Assembly: GCA_022703485.1 (NCBI GenBank)
Contig: JAKLDO010000024.1
Coordinates: 1 to 39,315, forward strand
Reading direction: 5' to 3'
Length of the DNA: 39,315 bases
From: a bacterium
Lineage (GTDB): Bacteria > UBP6 > UBA1177
How positions within the stretch are numbered: position 1 is the stretch's first letter; each line of letters begins with the position of its first letter. The translations under genes and the position numbers were made by a program. The notes under the pieces were generated by a model. It worked only from the letters and a program-made list of their open reading frames with translations. It did not search any database and was not told the DNA's origin. This document shows, piece after piece, positions 25,480 to 34,592 of the stretch.

Positions 25480-26907
25480 ATGAAAAAAAACCTGTTCGTG
25501 TCAGCATGCTGCATCATCATTTCAGCCGCTTCCTGTTCAAGCCCGTCAGACGGGATCACTGATTCTGACAACCTGTCAGTTCCGGACAATGACTTAATAC
25601 AGAATGATGACTATGTTCCTGATGACAGTATTGAGAACGATAATGAAAACACCCCTGACAACATTTCAGGCGACAACGATACCGTTCCGGATGAAAACAT
25701 CACGGATAATGAAACAGCGGATGAAAACACTGTTCCTGATGAATCTGAAACACCTGATGAGAACATTGACGGAAGCCTTATGTACATCGAACAGATATAT
25801 TTCCCGGGCACCGGAATGGGCGAGGCGATACTAATAATAGGACCGGACGGCACATCCGTGCTAATCGACACGGCAAATGACGGAATGTCAAAGCAGACAG
25901 AGGATGCAATATCAAGAAGAACAGGAAACAAAGGATTGGACTGGGTCATAATAACCCATTACCATAACGACCATATAGGCGGATTTGACAATCTGTTCTC
26001 AAGCAGTGAAAGCGGTATCGCAATAAATAAAGGGCTTGTCGTAAGAGGAATGCTCGATATCGGGTCTGATATGCCCGGAGTCGAGGATTTCAATGAATTC
26101 TGCACACTTATGGCCGGAGAACTTTCATCAAAGGTCATCGATCTGTGTGAAGGCGGCGAAATGCCTTGCGGAGGCGGAAGCGGCGGACCATGGGGTGCTT
26201 CAGGCTGTAACGGACTGTTAAAAGGCGATCTTTCCGACACCTCAGACGATGCTCAGAACATAACATCGTTCATTCCGCTCGGCGGAGGTGCAAGGATATA
26301 TTTCACACATGCAAACGGCTGGATCGCAAGAAATGACGGACCTGTAAAAGCTGAGAATAACGGAATTAACATAGGCTGGGGAAATACCGATGAAGAAAAT
26401 GCAAGAAGTCTCGGCGCCGTTTTGAAATGGGGAAAATTCAATTATGTGTTTGCAGGCGACACTCAGGGAAGGGATATAAAAATAGAAAAGTTCATTGCAG
26501 ATAACAGTGCCTATATCCTTGCACAGAACGGGGAACCGCTTATTAAGGCAACTGGTGCCGATGTGGTTCATCTGAGCCATCACGGACTTGCATCATCAAC
26601 ATCTCAGGAATGGGTGAACTTTCTTTTTCCGGATGATGGAAAAAGCAGAAATGCAGTTGTCGGAACAAGCGGAATATATGTAACATCACCGGCACAGTCA
26701 GTGCTTGATTCTCTTGCACCGAGACTGGGAACAGGAATGGTATGGGCAAATGCAAAAGCCCTTACTTCAGGCAATAGTTACAAACTTTTTGTGGCAAACA
26801 CCGCTGTGACAATACATGTTGAAAACGGCGGATCACAGTACCGTGTCGTTACAGGAATAGCACCGAACGAATTCAGCTCCGCTCCTTTTATGAGCACTTC
26901 GGAATAA
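25480..26907 (+). CDS. Lipoprotein with a ComEC-type metallo-beta-lactamase domain
   Basis: A 475-residue lipoprotein with Ala-Ala-Ser-Cys (Cys19), an ~80-residue Asp/Asn/Glu/Pro-rich linker and a metallo-beta-lactamase fold. The strand pattern YFPGTGMGEAILIIGPDGTSVLIDT starts the domain, the metal motif T-H160-Y-H-N-D164-H165-IGG follows, then FAGDTQ and HLSHHG near the end supply further metal ligands. This arrangement is closest to the soluble beta-lactamase domain of ComEC/Rec2 and related secreted hydrolases, not to true beta-lactamases. A large Gly/Cys insertion (CGGGSGGPWGASGC region) is unusual. Substrate unknown; phosphodiester (DNA) hydrolysis at the cell surface is possible. ATG 25480 has GAGGA upstream. 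Confidence 0.86.
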   Translation: MKKNLFVSACCIIISAASCSSPSDGITDSDNLSVPDNDLIQNDDYVPDDSIENDNENTPDNISGDNDTVPDENITDNETADENTVPDESETPDENIDGSLMYIEQIYFPGTGMGEAILIIGPDGTSVLIDTANDGMSKQTEDAISRRTGNKGLDWVIITHYHNDHIGGFDNLFSSSESGIAINKGLVVRGMLDIGSDMPGVEDFNEFCTLMAGELSSKVIDLCEGGEMPCGGGSGGPWGASGCNGLLKGDLSDTSDDAQNITSFIPLGGGARIYFTHANGWIARNDGPVKAENNGINIGWGNTDEENARSLGAVLKWGKFNYVFAGDTQGRDIKIEKFIADNSAYILAQNGEPLIKATGADVVHLSHHGLASSTSQEWVNFLFPDDGKSRNAVVGTSGIYVTSPAQSVLDSLAPRLGTGMVWANAKALTSGNSYKLFVANTAVTIHVENGGSQYRVVTGIAPNEFSSAPFMSTSE

Positions 26908-26921
26908 AATGTTCTTTTCAG

Positions 26922-28109
26922 CTATTTTGAAATTATTTCAACATTGACATCTTCAGAATCGCCCTGCCCTTTATAAAAATAATCGGACCATTCTGTTTCA
27001 CCATAAATATGCGCTCTGAGAAAAATTCCGCTCCATTTTGCAATAACTGACAGACCGAGGGTCTGATCAAGAAAAGGAAGGCTGCTGTCTTCCGCCGCAC
27101 CGATAGGATTGTTGAAATCACATATACCGTAATGATTGGCCCCTAAGACTTTCACGATCGAAACCGGAGTTCCCTCTGTTTTGTCATATGTTCCTACAGC
27201 ATCTTCATATTTCGCCTTTCCGTCCACAGAACCCTGTACAAACGATACAGGTATCCCGCCCGTATTAACTTCCGCGATCCCTCCGAGATAGGGGTTTTTT
27301 GTGTTCGTACCATAAAAAACAGCTGCGGCTAGCTCTGGAGGATGCGTGTAACTCCCTGTGCAGGTAGGCATTTCACATTTATTCTGAAGCACACCTAATG
27401 CCGCCACTCCTCCCAGAGAGTGACCCATTACAGTAACTTTTGCAGTTTCGATCCTGTTATAAAGATATGATGCGCTCTTCAGATTTTGTGCTTTGATATA
27501 CTCCCAGGACTGGGTGAAAACTTTGTTCTCTGTCATGTTCTCACCTGAAAAACTGCTGTGATTCGGGATCGCTACGACAAAACCATATGAAGAAACGGTT
27601 TTTGCAAAGATCGAATAAAATCCCTTATCCACTTTAGCTCCCTGCAGATAGATGACAGTGCTCATTTTGTCTTTTGAAGATAATGGAACATAAAAATCAA
27701 CCTGATCGCCCATAACATCTGCTGTAAAAAAGAACCCTTTTTTGTATATACCGCCTTCCGGAAGCTCTATTTCATATCCTGTCGTACCTGAAGGGATCTC
27801 AACCTCGTCATCAGAATTCTCGACATCGGGTTCAATATCAGGCTCAATATCAGGTTCCAGGTCCCCTTCCGCATCATTTTCAGGATCAGGAGCGGAATCA
27901 TTTCCCGAATCACCGGCCTCATCAGTTTCAGCATCTGACTCCTGGTCCGGCCTAATATCTGACTCATTGTCATAGTCTTCGTCATTAGAATCGCTCTCTT
28001 CCGCATGGCTGTCGGAAAGGTCCTGATCTTCTGCCGTTTTGTTATCTGTACACGAAAGAACTAAAAATCCCGACAAGATCAGGAACACACTTAAAATATT
28101 TTTTTTCAT
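26922..28109 (-). CDS. Lipoprotein alpha/beta hydrolase (chlorophyllase/cutinase-like fold)
   Basis: A 395-residue lipoprotein: lipobox Leu-Val-Leu-Ser-Cys (Cys20), an 85-residue acidic linker with repeated 'EPDI' units, then an alpha/beta hydrolase domain from about residue 108. The catalytic triad is visible: Ser231 in GHSLGG, Asp296 in VQGSVDGKA and His326 in GANHYGICD. VIYLQGAKVDKGFYSIFAKTV and YGFVVAIPNHSS fit the dienelactone-hydrolase/PET-hydrolase/chlorophyllase group. It should hydrolyse an ester or polyester outside the cell; the natural substrate is unknown. GAGGGG precedes the ATG. Convergent with the previous gene, 14 bases apart. Confidence 0.87.
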   Translation of the reverse strand: MKKNILSVFLILSGFLVLSCTDNKTAEDQDLSDSHAEESDSNDEDYDNESDIRPDQESDAETDEAGDSGNDSAPDPENDAEGDLEPDIEPDIEPDVENSDDEVEIPSGTTGYEIELPEGGIYKKGFFFTADVMGDQVDFYVPLSSKDKMSTVIYLQGAKVDKGFYSIFAKTVSSYGFVVAIPNHSSFSGENMTENKVFTQSWEYIKAQNLKSASYLYNRIETAKVTVMGHSLGGVAALGVLQNKCEMPTCTGSYTHPPELAAAVFYGTNTKNPYLGGIAEVNTGGIPVSFVQGSVDGKAKYEDAVGTYDKTEGTPVSIVKVLGANHYGICDFNNPIGAAEDSSLPFLDQTLGLSVIAKWSGIFLRAHIYGETEWSDYFYKGQGDSEDVNVEIISK

Positions 28110-28182
28110 AACCGTTAACCCCTCAAATCTATAAAGACTTTTAACAAATTAAATTTCCAAAGACCGTGTCAGACAAAAAGCG

Positions 28183-28236
28183 AAAGGGAATGCCGCTAAT
28201 GATTGTGTGTCGGGAAAGATATGCGGCACTCCCTTT
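28183..28236. repeat. Imperfect 14-bp inverted repeat with T-tracts, possible bidirectional terminator
   Basis: AAAGGGAATGCCGC (28183-28196) pairs with GCGGCACTCCCTTT (28223-28236), 13 of 14 positions, around a 26-base loop. Six T residues end the plus-strand copy; on the minus strand CGCTTTTTG follows. It lies downstream of the FG-GAP lipoprotein gene (minus) and before the hydrolase gene. It may terminate the former or be an extragenic palindromic element. Confidence 0.55.
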
Positions 28237-28252
28237 TTTCTCGCAGGTTGAC

Positions 28253-28283
28253 CGCTTCCGCATTGTTGAACTGCGGGAAAGCG
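28253..28283. repeat. Second stem-loop: CGCTTCCGCA / TGCGG-GA-AAGCG
   Basis: CGCTT-CCGCA (28253-28262) pairs with TGCGG (28272-28276) and AAGCG (28279-28283) with a 2-base bulge and 9-base loop. Together with the neighbouring inverted repeat it fills the 206-base gap between two lipoprotein genes. I see no gene in this gap. Confidence 0.5.
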
Positions 28284-28315
28284 TAGTGTGTGTGAGGACT
28301 TTTAAAAACCATTTT

Positions 28316-29936
<1,621 letters not shown>

Positions 29937-29986
29937 TAAAAAGCTGTGTGATTATTGCTATTAAAAGAGATCAGTTCGTCCGCTTC

Positions 29987-30012
29987 GTCAAAAAAGGACC
30001 GTATTTTTTGAC
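29987..30012. promoter_or_regulatory. Perfect 9-bp inverted repeat in the divergent intergenic region
   Basis: GTCAAAAAA (29987-29995) and TTTTTTGAC (30004-30012) flank an 8-base centre, between the FG-GAP lipoprotein gene (minus) and the patatin gene (plus). A second, shorter palindrome CAACATGTTG is at 30044-30053. The arrangement suggests a protein-binding site at a divergent promoter. The rest of 29915-30169 is AT-rich with no gene. Confidence 0.45.
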
Positions 30013-30086
30013 CAAGTGGTGCTTCTTTGCAAAGTAGAACGCGCAACATGTTGAATTTATTTAGCATTATCTGCAATCCAATTCAC

Positions 30087-30115
30087 TTGCAAAAAACCGG
30101 ATATATTCGTAATAT
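30087..30115 (+). promoter_or_regulatory. Predicted promoter of the patatin-like gene
   Basis: TTGCAA (30087-30092), 17-base spacer, TAATAT (30110-30115), 55 bases before the start codon. Box matches are moderate. Confidence 0.4.
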
Positions 30116-30169
30116 TTCTTTGAAAAAGTAGTTTTTTTTAAACTTGAACCTTTTTGTGAGAGTTATCGT

Positions 30170-31048
30170 ATGTTTTTCAGAAAAAAGTGGGCGCTTGTCC
30201 TTTCAGGTGGCGGAGCAAAAGGATTTGCACACATCGGAGTGCTTAAATTCATTGATGAATCAGGTCTCAAGCCAGATATGATAGCAGGAACTTCAGTCGG
30301 AGCCATAATCGGAGGTTTCTACGCCTGCGGAATGAGCGGTGCAGAAATAGAAAAATTCATACTTGAGGATTTTGAATTCAAGAATTTCTTTGACATGAAA
30401 ACACTCCATCTGCCTGATATTTCTATAGCAAAGGCTTTTGTTATAGGAGAATCCCTGAAAAATCTCTTTTTCAGACCCGGTGTAGATTCCGGAGTAAAAT
30501 TACATAACATAATCAAGAAGTTGACTGAAAATAAAAAATTCGGCGAAGAGATGATACCTTTCGCCTGCAACTCTGTAGACCTTGTAACTCACAGTCACAT
30601 AATACACCGGGAAGGGACCATTGCAGACGCCATAAGAGCTTCAATGTCGGTTCCGGGATTTTTCCATCCATTCAGGATGAACGGGATGCTTCTTGTGGAT
30701 GGAGGGATCCATGACAACATGCCTGTGTGCATACCGAGACGGTCAGGTATCAAAAATGTCATAGCTGTCAACCTTAACAGCAATGAACCTGAAAAGATCG
30801 AGAAATTTGAGACAGGAATGGATGTGATCGTGGAATCCCTTTTCATAAACAGCAGGATATCTGAAAAGACAAAAGAGAACACTCCGACAATCGAGATCCT
30901 TGCAAATGACGGAAGGACCAATACCGATATGAAAGATCCTGCCGTTTCAATAGAGTTCGGCTATAAAAAAGCAAAAGAGATGTCTGAACAGATATTTAAT
31001 GTAACAACTCCAGCCATTAAAAATATCTTCAGGAAAAAAACTGTCTGA
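30170..31048 (+). CDS. Patatin-like phospholipase, RssA-type
   Basis: A 292-residue lipid acyl hydrolase. The oxyanion loop SGGGAKG is at residues 12-18, the nucleophile elbow G-T-S42-V-G at 40-44, and the dyad Asp177 lies in VDGGIHDNMPV. There is no signal peptide, so it is cytosolic or membrane-associated from inside, as for E. coli RssA. Length matches single-domain bacterial patatins without the C-terminal barrel of PlpD. The ribosome-binding site is weak (GAGAG). Substrate is probably a phospholipid or lysophospholipid. It stands alone. Confidence 0.92.
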   Translation: MFFRKKWALVLSGGGAKGFAHIGVLKFIDESGLKPDMIAGTSVGAIIGGFYACGMSGAEIEKFILEDFEFKNFFDMKTLHLPDISIAKAFVIGESLKNLFFRPGVDSGVKLHNIIKKLTENKKFGEEMIPFACNSVDLVTHSHIIHREGTIADAIRASMSVPGFFHPFRMNGMLLVDGGIHDNMPVCIPRRSGIKNVIAVNLNSNEPEKIEKFETGMDVIVESLFINSRISEKTKENTPTIEILANDGRTNTDMKDPAVSIEFGYKKAKEMSEQIFNVTTPAIKNIFRKKTV

Positions 31049-31149
31049 ACGTCATTAAAATGCTATCCTGGATAATTTCATTTTTGAATCTTGACACAAC
31101 TATTTAAACATAATAAGCTTTTTTAATTTAACTTAATTCAGGTGCTGAA

Positions 31150-31866
31150 ATGAAAATTCAGATCCTTGCGATCTTGATTGTTATGTTTCTTTCAGGTTGC
31201 GAACGCTGTGAAACACATTGTGAAGACGATGTAATACATTACTGTTACAACGATGGCGGCGGCGGTATTTTTGGCAGTTCAGTTAACGAATGGGAAGAAA
31301 ATTGTGAACCATTCGGCATGACCTGTTTTGAAAAACTAAATACTGCATACTGCGGATTCCCCACAGATAAATGCGGCTATCCAATAGAAAGTTTCTGTAT
31401 AAATGAAAAGGTTGCCAACTGTTTTATGTTCGTGGACAATGTTTTCTATGCAAATTACGGAGACACCTGCAATTCATCAGACAATCATAAATGCATGGAA
31501 TTTGGAAATGAAGCAAAATGCGTTTACCATGTTGAAAAATGCAACGCCAATGCTGATAAAGTATGTATGGAAAACACACCGGTCAAATGTTATGAAAAAG
31601 AAGGCGAGTTCTTCCTTGAAACTGGTTATTACAATGAATGTTCCAGCCATGAAAAATGTGTTGAAGTTGATAATACTGCACTTTGCCTTAATCCCGTTGA
31701 AGCCTGCGATCCTAATACGGATAGTATCTGTTATCAAAATTCTGTATCAAACTGCTACGAAAAAGATGGATCTTACTATGTATATGAAAAAGACTACTGC
31801 GGTACCTATAACTGCGTATTCGATTCATCCACCCAAAAAGCGGAATGCTCGACATATTATGATTAG
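31150..31866 (+). CDS. Cysteine-rich lipoprotein with internal repeats
   Basis: A 238-residue lipoprotein (lipobox Leu-Ser-Gly-Cys, Cys17) with well over 20 cysteines. After residue 75 there are about three repeats of ~48 residues, each with the pattern C-x(5-6)-C-x(5-6)-C-(Y/F)-x-…-Y-x(3-6)-C-x(3-5)-C-x(7-8)-C (starting near CGYPIESFC, CNANADKVC and CDPNTDSIC). They should form disulphide-stabilised small domains in the periplasm or at the surface. I recognise no family. A perfect TTGACA at 31091-31096 with a weak -10 may be its promoter. The N-terminal spacing of Cys residues resembles the partial lipoprotein at the left window edge. Confidence 0.75.
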   Translation: MKIQILAILIVMFLSGCERCETHCEDDVIHYCYNDGGGGIFGSSVNEWEENCEPFGMTCFEKLNTAYCGFPTDKCGYPIESFCINEKVANCFMFVDNVFYANYGDTCNSSDNHKCMEFGNEAKCVYHVEKCNANADKVCMENTPVKCYEKEGEFFLETGYYNECSSHEKCVEVDNTALCLNPVEACDPNTDSICYQNSVSNCYEKDGSYYVYEKDYCGTYNCVFDSSTQKAECSTYYD

Positions 31867-31880
31867 TTGTATTCTGAACT

Positions 31881-31921
31881 TACCCCAGAACGCCTGTGAC
31901 TTTTTCGACTGCTTCGAGAAT
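31881..31921. repeat. 41-bp perfect direct repeat, copy A (orphan hutH 3' end)
   Basis: Identical over 41 bases to 32920-32960. Read on the minus strand it encodes the last 13 residues of the hutH-like product followed by TA; the next base makes the stop TAA here and TAG in the real gene. It lies just past the 3' end of the Rpn-family gene and is not attached to any lyase coding sequence. Confidence 0.95.
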
Positions 31922-31932
31922 AAGTGGAAAAA

Positions 31933-32844
31933 TTAGTTTTGAAGCGTTTTCTGAATTTCAAGAACCTTTTCTACCGGAAGGTCAGTCGCTTTTGAAATAA
32001 GATCAATATTCAATCCTGCAACTAAAAGGTTTCTGCAAGTCTCCACCGCTTTTGCAAAAGCTCCCTCTTCCCTGCCTTCGTTGTAGATCTTTCTTCCAAG
32101 TGATGGCATAATCTCCTCCGCTTCTTCGCCAAGTTCGGACCTTATTATATCCGCAACATCTTTTTGAGCAACTTCATTTGTCATCGCGTAATAATTCAGC
32201 AGAACGAATATCGAATCCTCATCTTTTGCCAGCCCGCTGTTCTTTATGTATTTCACAAGCGTTCTGAATTTTTCCGTATTCATTCTTCCGTGTTCTTTGA
32301 GAAGAGATAATGCGCTCATCAGAAATGCGTTCCTGCCGAAACTGTCACTTTGTGAAAGGTGGAAGTCCTTTGTGTCATAAAAGATATATTCAAAGTTGAG
32401 TGCATATTTTCTAAGATACTGTGGAACGCTTATCGATTCACAGAAACTCCCTTTCACATTCCACTTGCCGTGACCGTGATAGAATACAATGGGAATTATA
32501 ACTCTGAATTTTCTCTTTGCTTTGTAATCTTCTTCAAGCATCAGATACTGGTATTTCAACAACTGCCAGAGAATGTTTTCATCCATGTAGGATTTGTGCT
32601 CAAAAAGCAGATAGATATCGACATCCTTCTTTCCGTTCTTCGTTTTCATCTTTATCACAAAATCGGAAAGATGACTGGAAAGTGAATCATCAACGAACCC
32701 TGCAGGCTCTATCACCGATGAACTGAGATCAAGCTTCCTGACTATCTCTGCCGGAAGAACACCCTTGATGAAGTCACTGGTATTACTGATGTTTGAGAAT
32801 GTTTTGATGAAGAAGTTATTATGCGGCTGTCTTATTTCGCTCAC
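31933..32844 (-). CDS. Rpn-family (PD-(D/E)XK) recombination-promoting nuclease
   Basis: A 303-residue protein of the Rpn / PF04754-like family (formerly named 'transposase_31' or YhgA-like). The nuclease core shows D61 (SDFV), then E82-H-K84 in YLLFEHKSYMD, and the family helix LLKYQYLMLEE and strand FRVIIPIVFYHG follow. The C-terminal half is helical with the usual 'GREEG' segment. Rpn proteins are DNA endonucleases that promote RecA-independent recombination in E. coli and are widely dispersed. The start is GTG 32844 with GGAG 6 bases upstream. The gene is exactly bracketed by a 41-bp direct repeat of the hutH 3' end, strong evidence that this ~1.04-kb unit arrived by insertion or recombination. 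Confidence 0.9.
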   Translation of the reverse strand: MSEIRQPHNNFFIKTFSNISNTSDFIKGVLPAEIVRKLDLSSSVIEPAGFVDDSLSSHLSDFVIKMKTKNGKKDVDIYLLFEHKSYMDENILWQLLKYQYLMLEEDYKAKRKFRVIIPIVFYHGHGKWNVKGSFCESISVPQYLRKYALNFEYIFYDTKDFHLSQSDSFGRNAFLMSALSLLKEHGRMNTEKFRTLVKYIKNSGLAKDEDSIFVLLNYYAMTNEVAQKDVADIIRSELGEEAEEIMPSLGRKIYNEGREEGAFAKAVETCRNLLVAGLNIDLISKATDLPVEKVLEIQKTLQN

Positions 32845-32918
32845 CCGGATCTCCAGATCTGTGAATTCTATAAATCGAATTGAGATTAGGCAAAAAGAAT
32901 TGGCAAGTCAAGAAAAAT

Positions 32919-34445
32919 CTACCCCAGAACGCCTGTGACTTTTTCGACTGCTTCGAGAATTTTGTTGGATCTGACGAGTTTCTGCATTTCGGTGTGGTCG
33001 GGGTAAAGAGGTCTGTCAATTTCAAGGAAATCGACATGTTCTCTGATCACTTTCTTTGCCGCTTCGACACCGAGCCCGTTATTTTCGAACTTTCTTATGT
33101 CAAGCGCCTGTGAAGCCGCCATGAACTCGATCCCGAGAATTCCGCATGCATTCTCATATATCTGCCAGTTCTTTATCGCTGTGTTCATTCCCATCGAAAC
33201 GAAATCTTCCTGATCGGCCGCCGCAGGTATTGACTGAGTGGCCGCCGGTGTGCAGAGGATCCTCTGTTCGACGATCAATGTGTCAGCTGTGTACTGGCTT
33301 AGCATCAACCCGCTGAAAAGTCCCGGATTTGTTGCAAGGAAAGGTGGAAGTCCTACTGAAAGCGCCGGATTGTTGAGCCTGTTCATCCTTCTTTCGCTCA
33401 GAACGCTCACCATCGTGACAGCCTGCCCTACTATTTCCATCGGAAGCGCTACAGGAGAGCCCTGAAAATTGGCACCGCTCAGTGCAAGGTTCTTGTCAGG
33501 AAAGAATACCGGATTGTCGCATACTCCGCTGAGCTCGATCTCAACCTGTGATTTTGCCCATTTGACCGCATCATGAGCCGCTCCGATGACCTGAGGAGTG
33601 GACCTCATCGAATATGCATCCTGAACTTTGACCTTTACTTTTCCTGTCAGAAGATCACAACCTTCAACGAGTTTCAATATGGCCGCTGCGCTTCTTACCG
33701 AACCTGCAAAACCTCTGGCTATATGAATGTCGGGAAGGTAAGGCTTCAGATTGGCTTTGAGCGCCACAAGCGACATCGCAGTAGCAATTTCAGCCTGTTT
33801 GAGCCATCTTTCTACATCATAAATAAGAAGAGCGCTCATTGCCGTGAGCACATTTGAACCGTTTATCGCGGCAAGTCCGTCCCTCGCATGAAGTCCGGGG
33901 ACCGGAATGCCCGCTCTTTCATAAGCAACCTTTGCGTCAAGGAGCTCGCCTTTGTAATATGCTTTGCCTTCACCAAGGAGAGTAAGCGCTATCTGGCTCA
34001 TGGGAGCGAGGTCTCCGCAAGCTCCTACCGAACCTTTCTGACAGGCATAAGGAGTGACACCCTTGTTAAGAAGCTCCACAAATGTCTGTGTTATTTCAGG
34101 TCTGCATCCCGAATTGCCGTGAGCGTGGACATTGATCCTTGCAAGTATCGCGCCTCTTACGAACTCCTCTTTAGCCGGCTCGCCAATTCCTGCCGAGTGG
34201 TTGTAAATGAGATATTTCTGGAAATCCTTGATCTGGTCATCATTGAGAACCGTTTCGCTGAACTCGCCTATTCCTGTGTTGACCCCGTACATTATTTCAT
34301 GGGCGACTATCTTTTTTTCAAGCATCGCTCTGCAGACTTTTATCCTTTCCAGAGCCTCCGGAGCAAGTTCTACTTTTTCATGGAATCTTGCCACTCTCAC
34401 CAGCTCTTCAACTGTCAGCTTACCGCCGTTGATCAAAACTGTCAT
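32919..34445 (-). CDS. hutH: Histidine ammonia-lyase family (HutH-like) with an Ala-Cys-Gly MIO triad
   Basis: A 508-residue MIO-type aromatic ammonia-lyase. Key positions fall at canonical HAL numbers: Y53 in YGVNTGIGEF, H83 in IYNHSAG, and the cofactor-forming triad at 142-144. The triad reads Ala-Cys-Gly (GSVGACGDLAPMSQ) instead of Ala-Ser-Gly; the Ser143-to-Cys change in HAL is known to allow MIO formation. Further matches: NGSN near 194, DNPVFF and QEDFVSMG. Histidine deamination to urocanate is the default call, but no hutU/hutI/hutG is in the window, so Tyr or Phe lyase or aminomutase activity is possible. GAGGAGGG precedes the ATG. The last 13 codons are duplicated 1,039 bases downstream. 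Confidence 0.88.
   Translation of the reverse strand: MTVLINGGKLTVEELVRVARFHEKVELAPEALERIKVCRAMLEKKIVAHEIMYGVNTGIGEFSETVLNDDQIKDFQKYLIYNHSAGIGEPAKEEFVRGAILARINVHAHGNSGCRPEITQTFVELLNKGVTPYACQKGSVGACGDLAPMSQIALTLLGEGKAYYKGELLDAKVAYERAGIPVPGLHARDGLAAINGSNVLTAMSALLIYDVERWLKQAEIATAMSLVALKANLKPYLPDIHIARGFAGSVRSAAAILKLVEGCDLLTGKVKVKVQDAYSMRSTPQVIGAAHDAVKWAKSQVEIELSGVCDNPVFFPDKNLALSGANFQGSPVALPMEIVGQAVTMVSVLSERRMNRLNNPALSVGLPPFLATNPGLFSGLMLSQYTADTLIVEQRILCTPAATQSIPAAADQEDFVSMGMNTAIKNWQIYENACGILGIEFMAASQALDIRKFENNGLGVEAAKKVIREHVDFLEIDRPLYPDHTEMQKLVRSNKILEAVEKVTGVLG
32920..32960. repeat. 41-bp perfect direct repeat, copy B (3' end of hutH)
   Basis: This copy contains the last 13 codons of the lyase gene plus two bases of its TAG stop. 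It is identical to 31881-31921; the copies are offset by 1,039 bases, and the Rpn gene with its ribosome-binding site lies between them. Confidence 0.95.
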
Positions 34446-34541
34446 TTCACCCTCCTCAAAATCGTTAAAAAATAAATACGTGGCAATTTATCACAACGGG
34501 GACAAAAACCAAATTTTAATTTCTGACCTGATCTAATTTCT

Positions 34542-34569
34542 TTGACCAATTTTGTCTTTGATGTATCCT
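34542..34569 (+). promoter_or_regulatory. Predicted promoter of the metallophosphoesterase gene
   Basis: TTGACC (34542-34547), 16-base spacer, TATCCT (34564-34569), 23 bases before the start codon; GGAGG lies between. Confidence 0.45.
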
Positions 34570-34592
34570 TTTCAGGCTTGGAGGTTTGAATT

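Noticed and set aside
25480..26907. Antibiotic-resistance beta-lactamase
   Set aside because: Motif order and the FAGDTQ/HLSHHG ending fit ComEC-like hydrolases; nothing supports beta-lactam hydrolysis.
31933..32844. Rpn-family gene considered as a classical transposase/IS element
   Set aside because: No terminal inverted repeats are visible at the unit ends and the flanking duplication is 41 bp, far longer than IS target duplications; the fold is a nuclease rather than DDE or HUH transposase.
32919..34445. A histidine-utilisation operon
   Set aside because: No hutU, hutI, hutG or hutC is next to the lyase gene; neighbours are an Rpn nuclease and a metallophosphoesterase.
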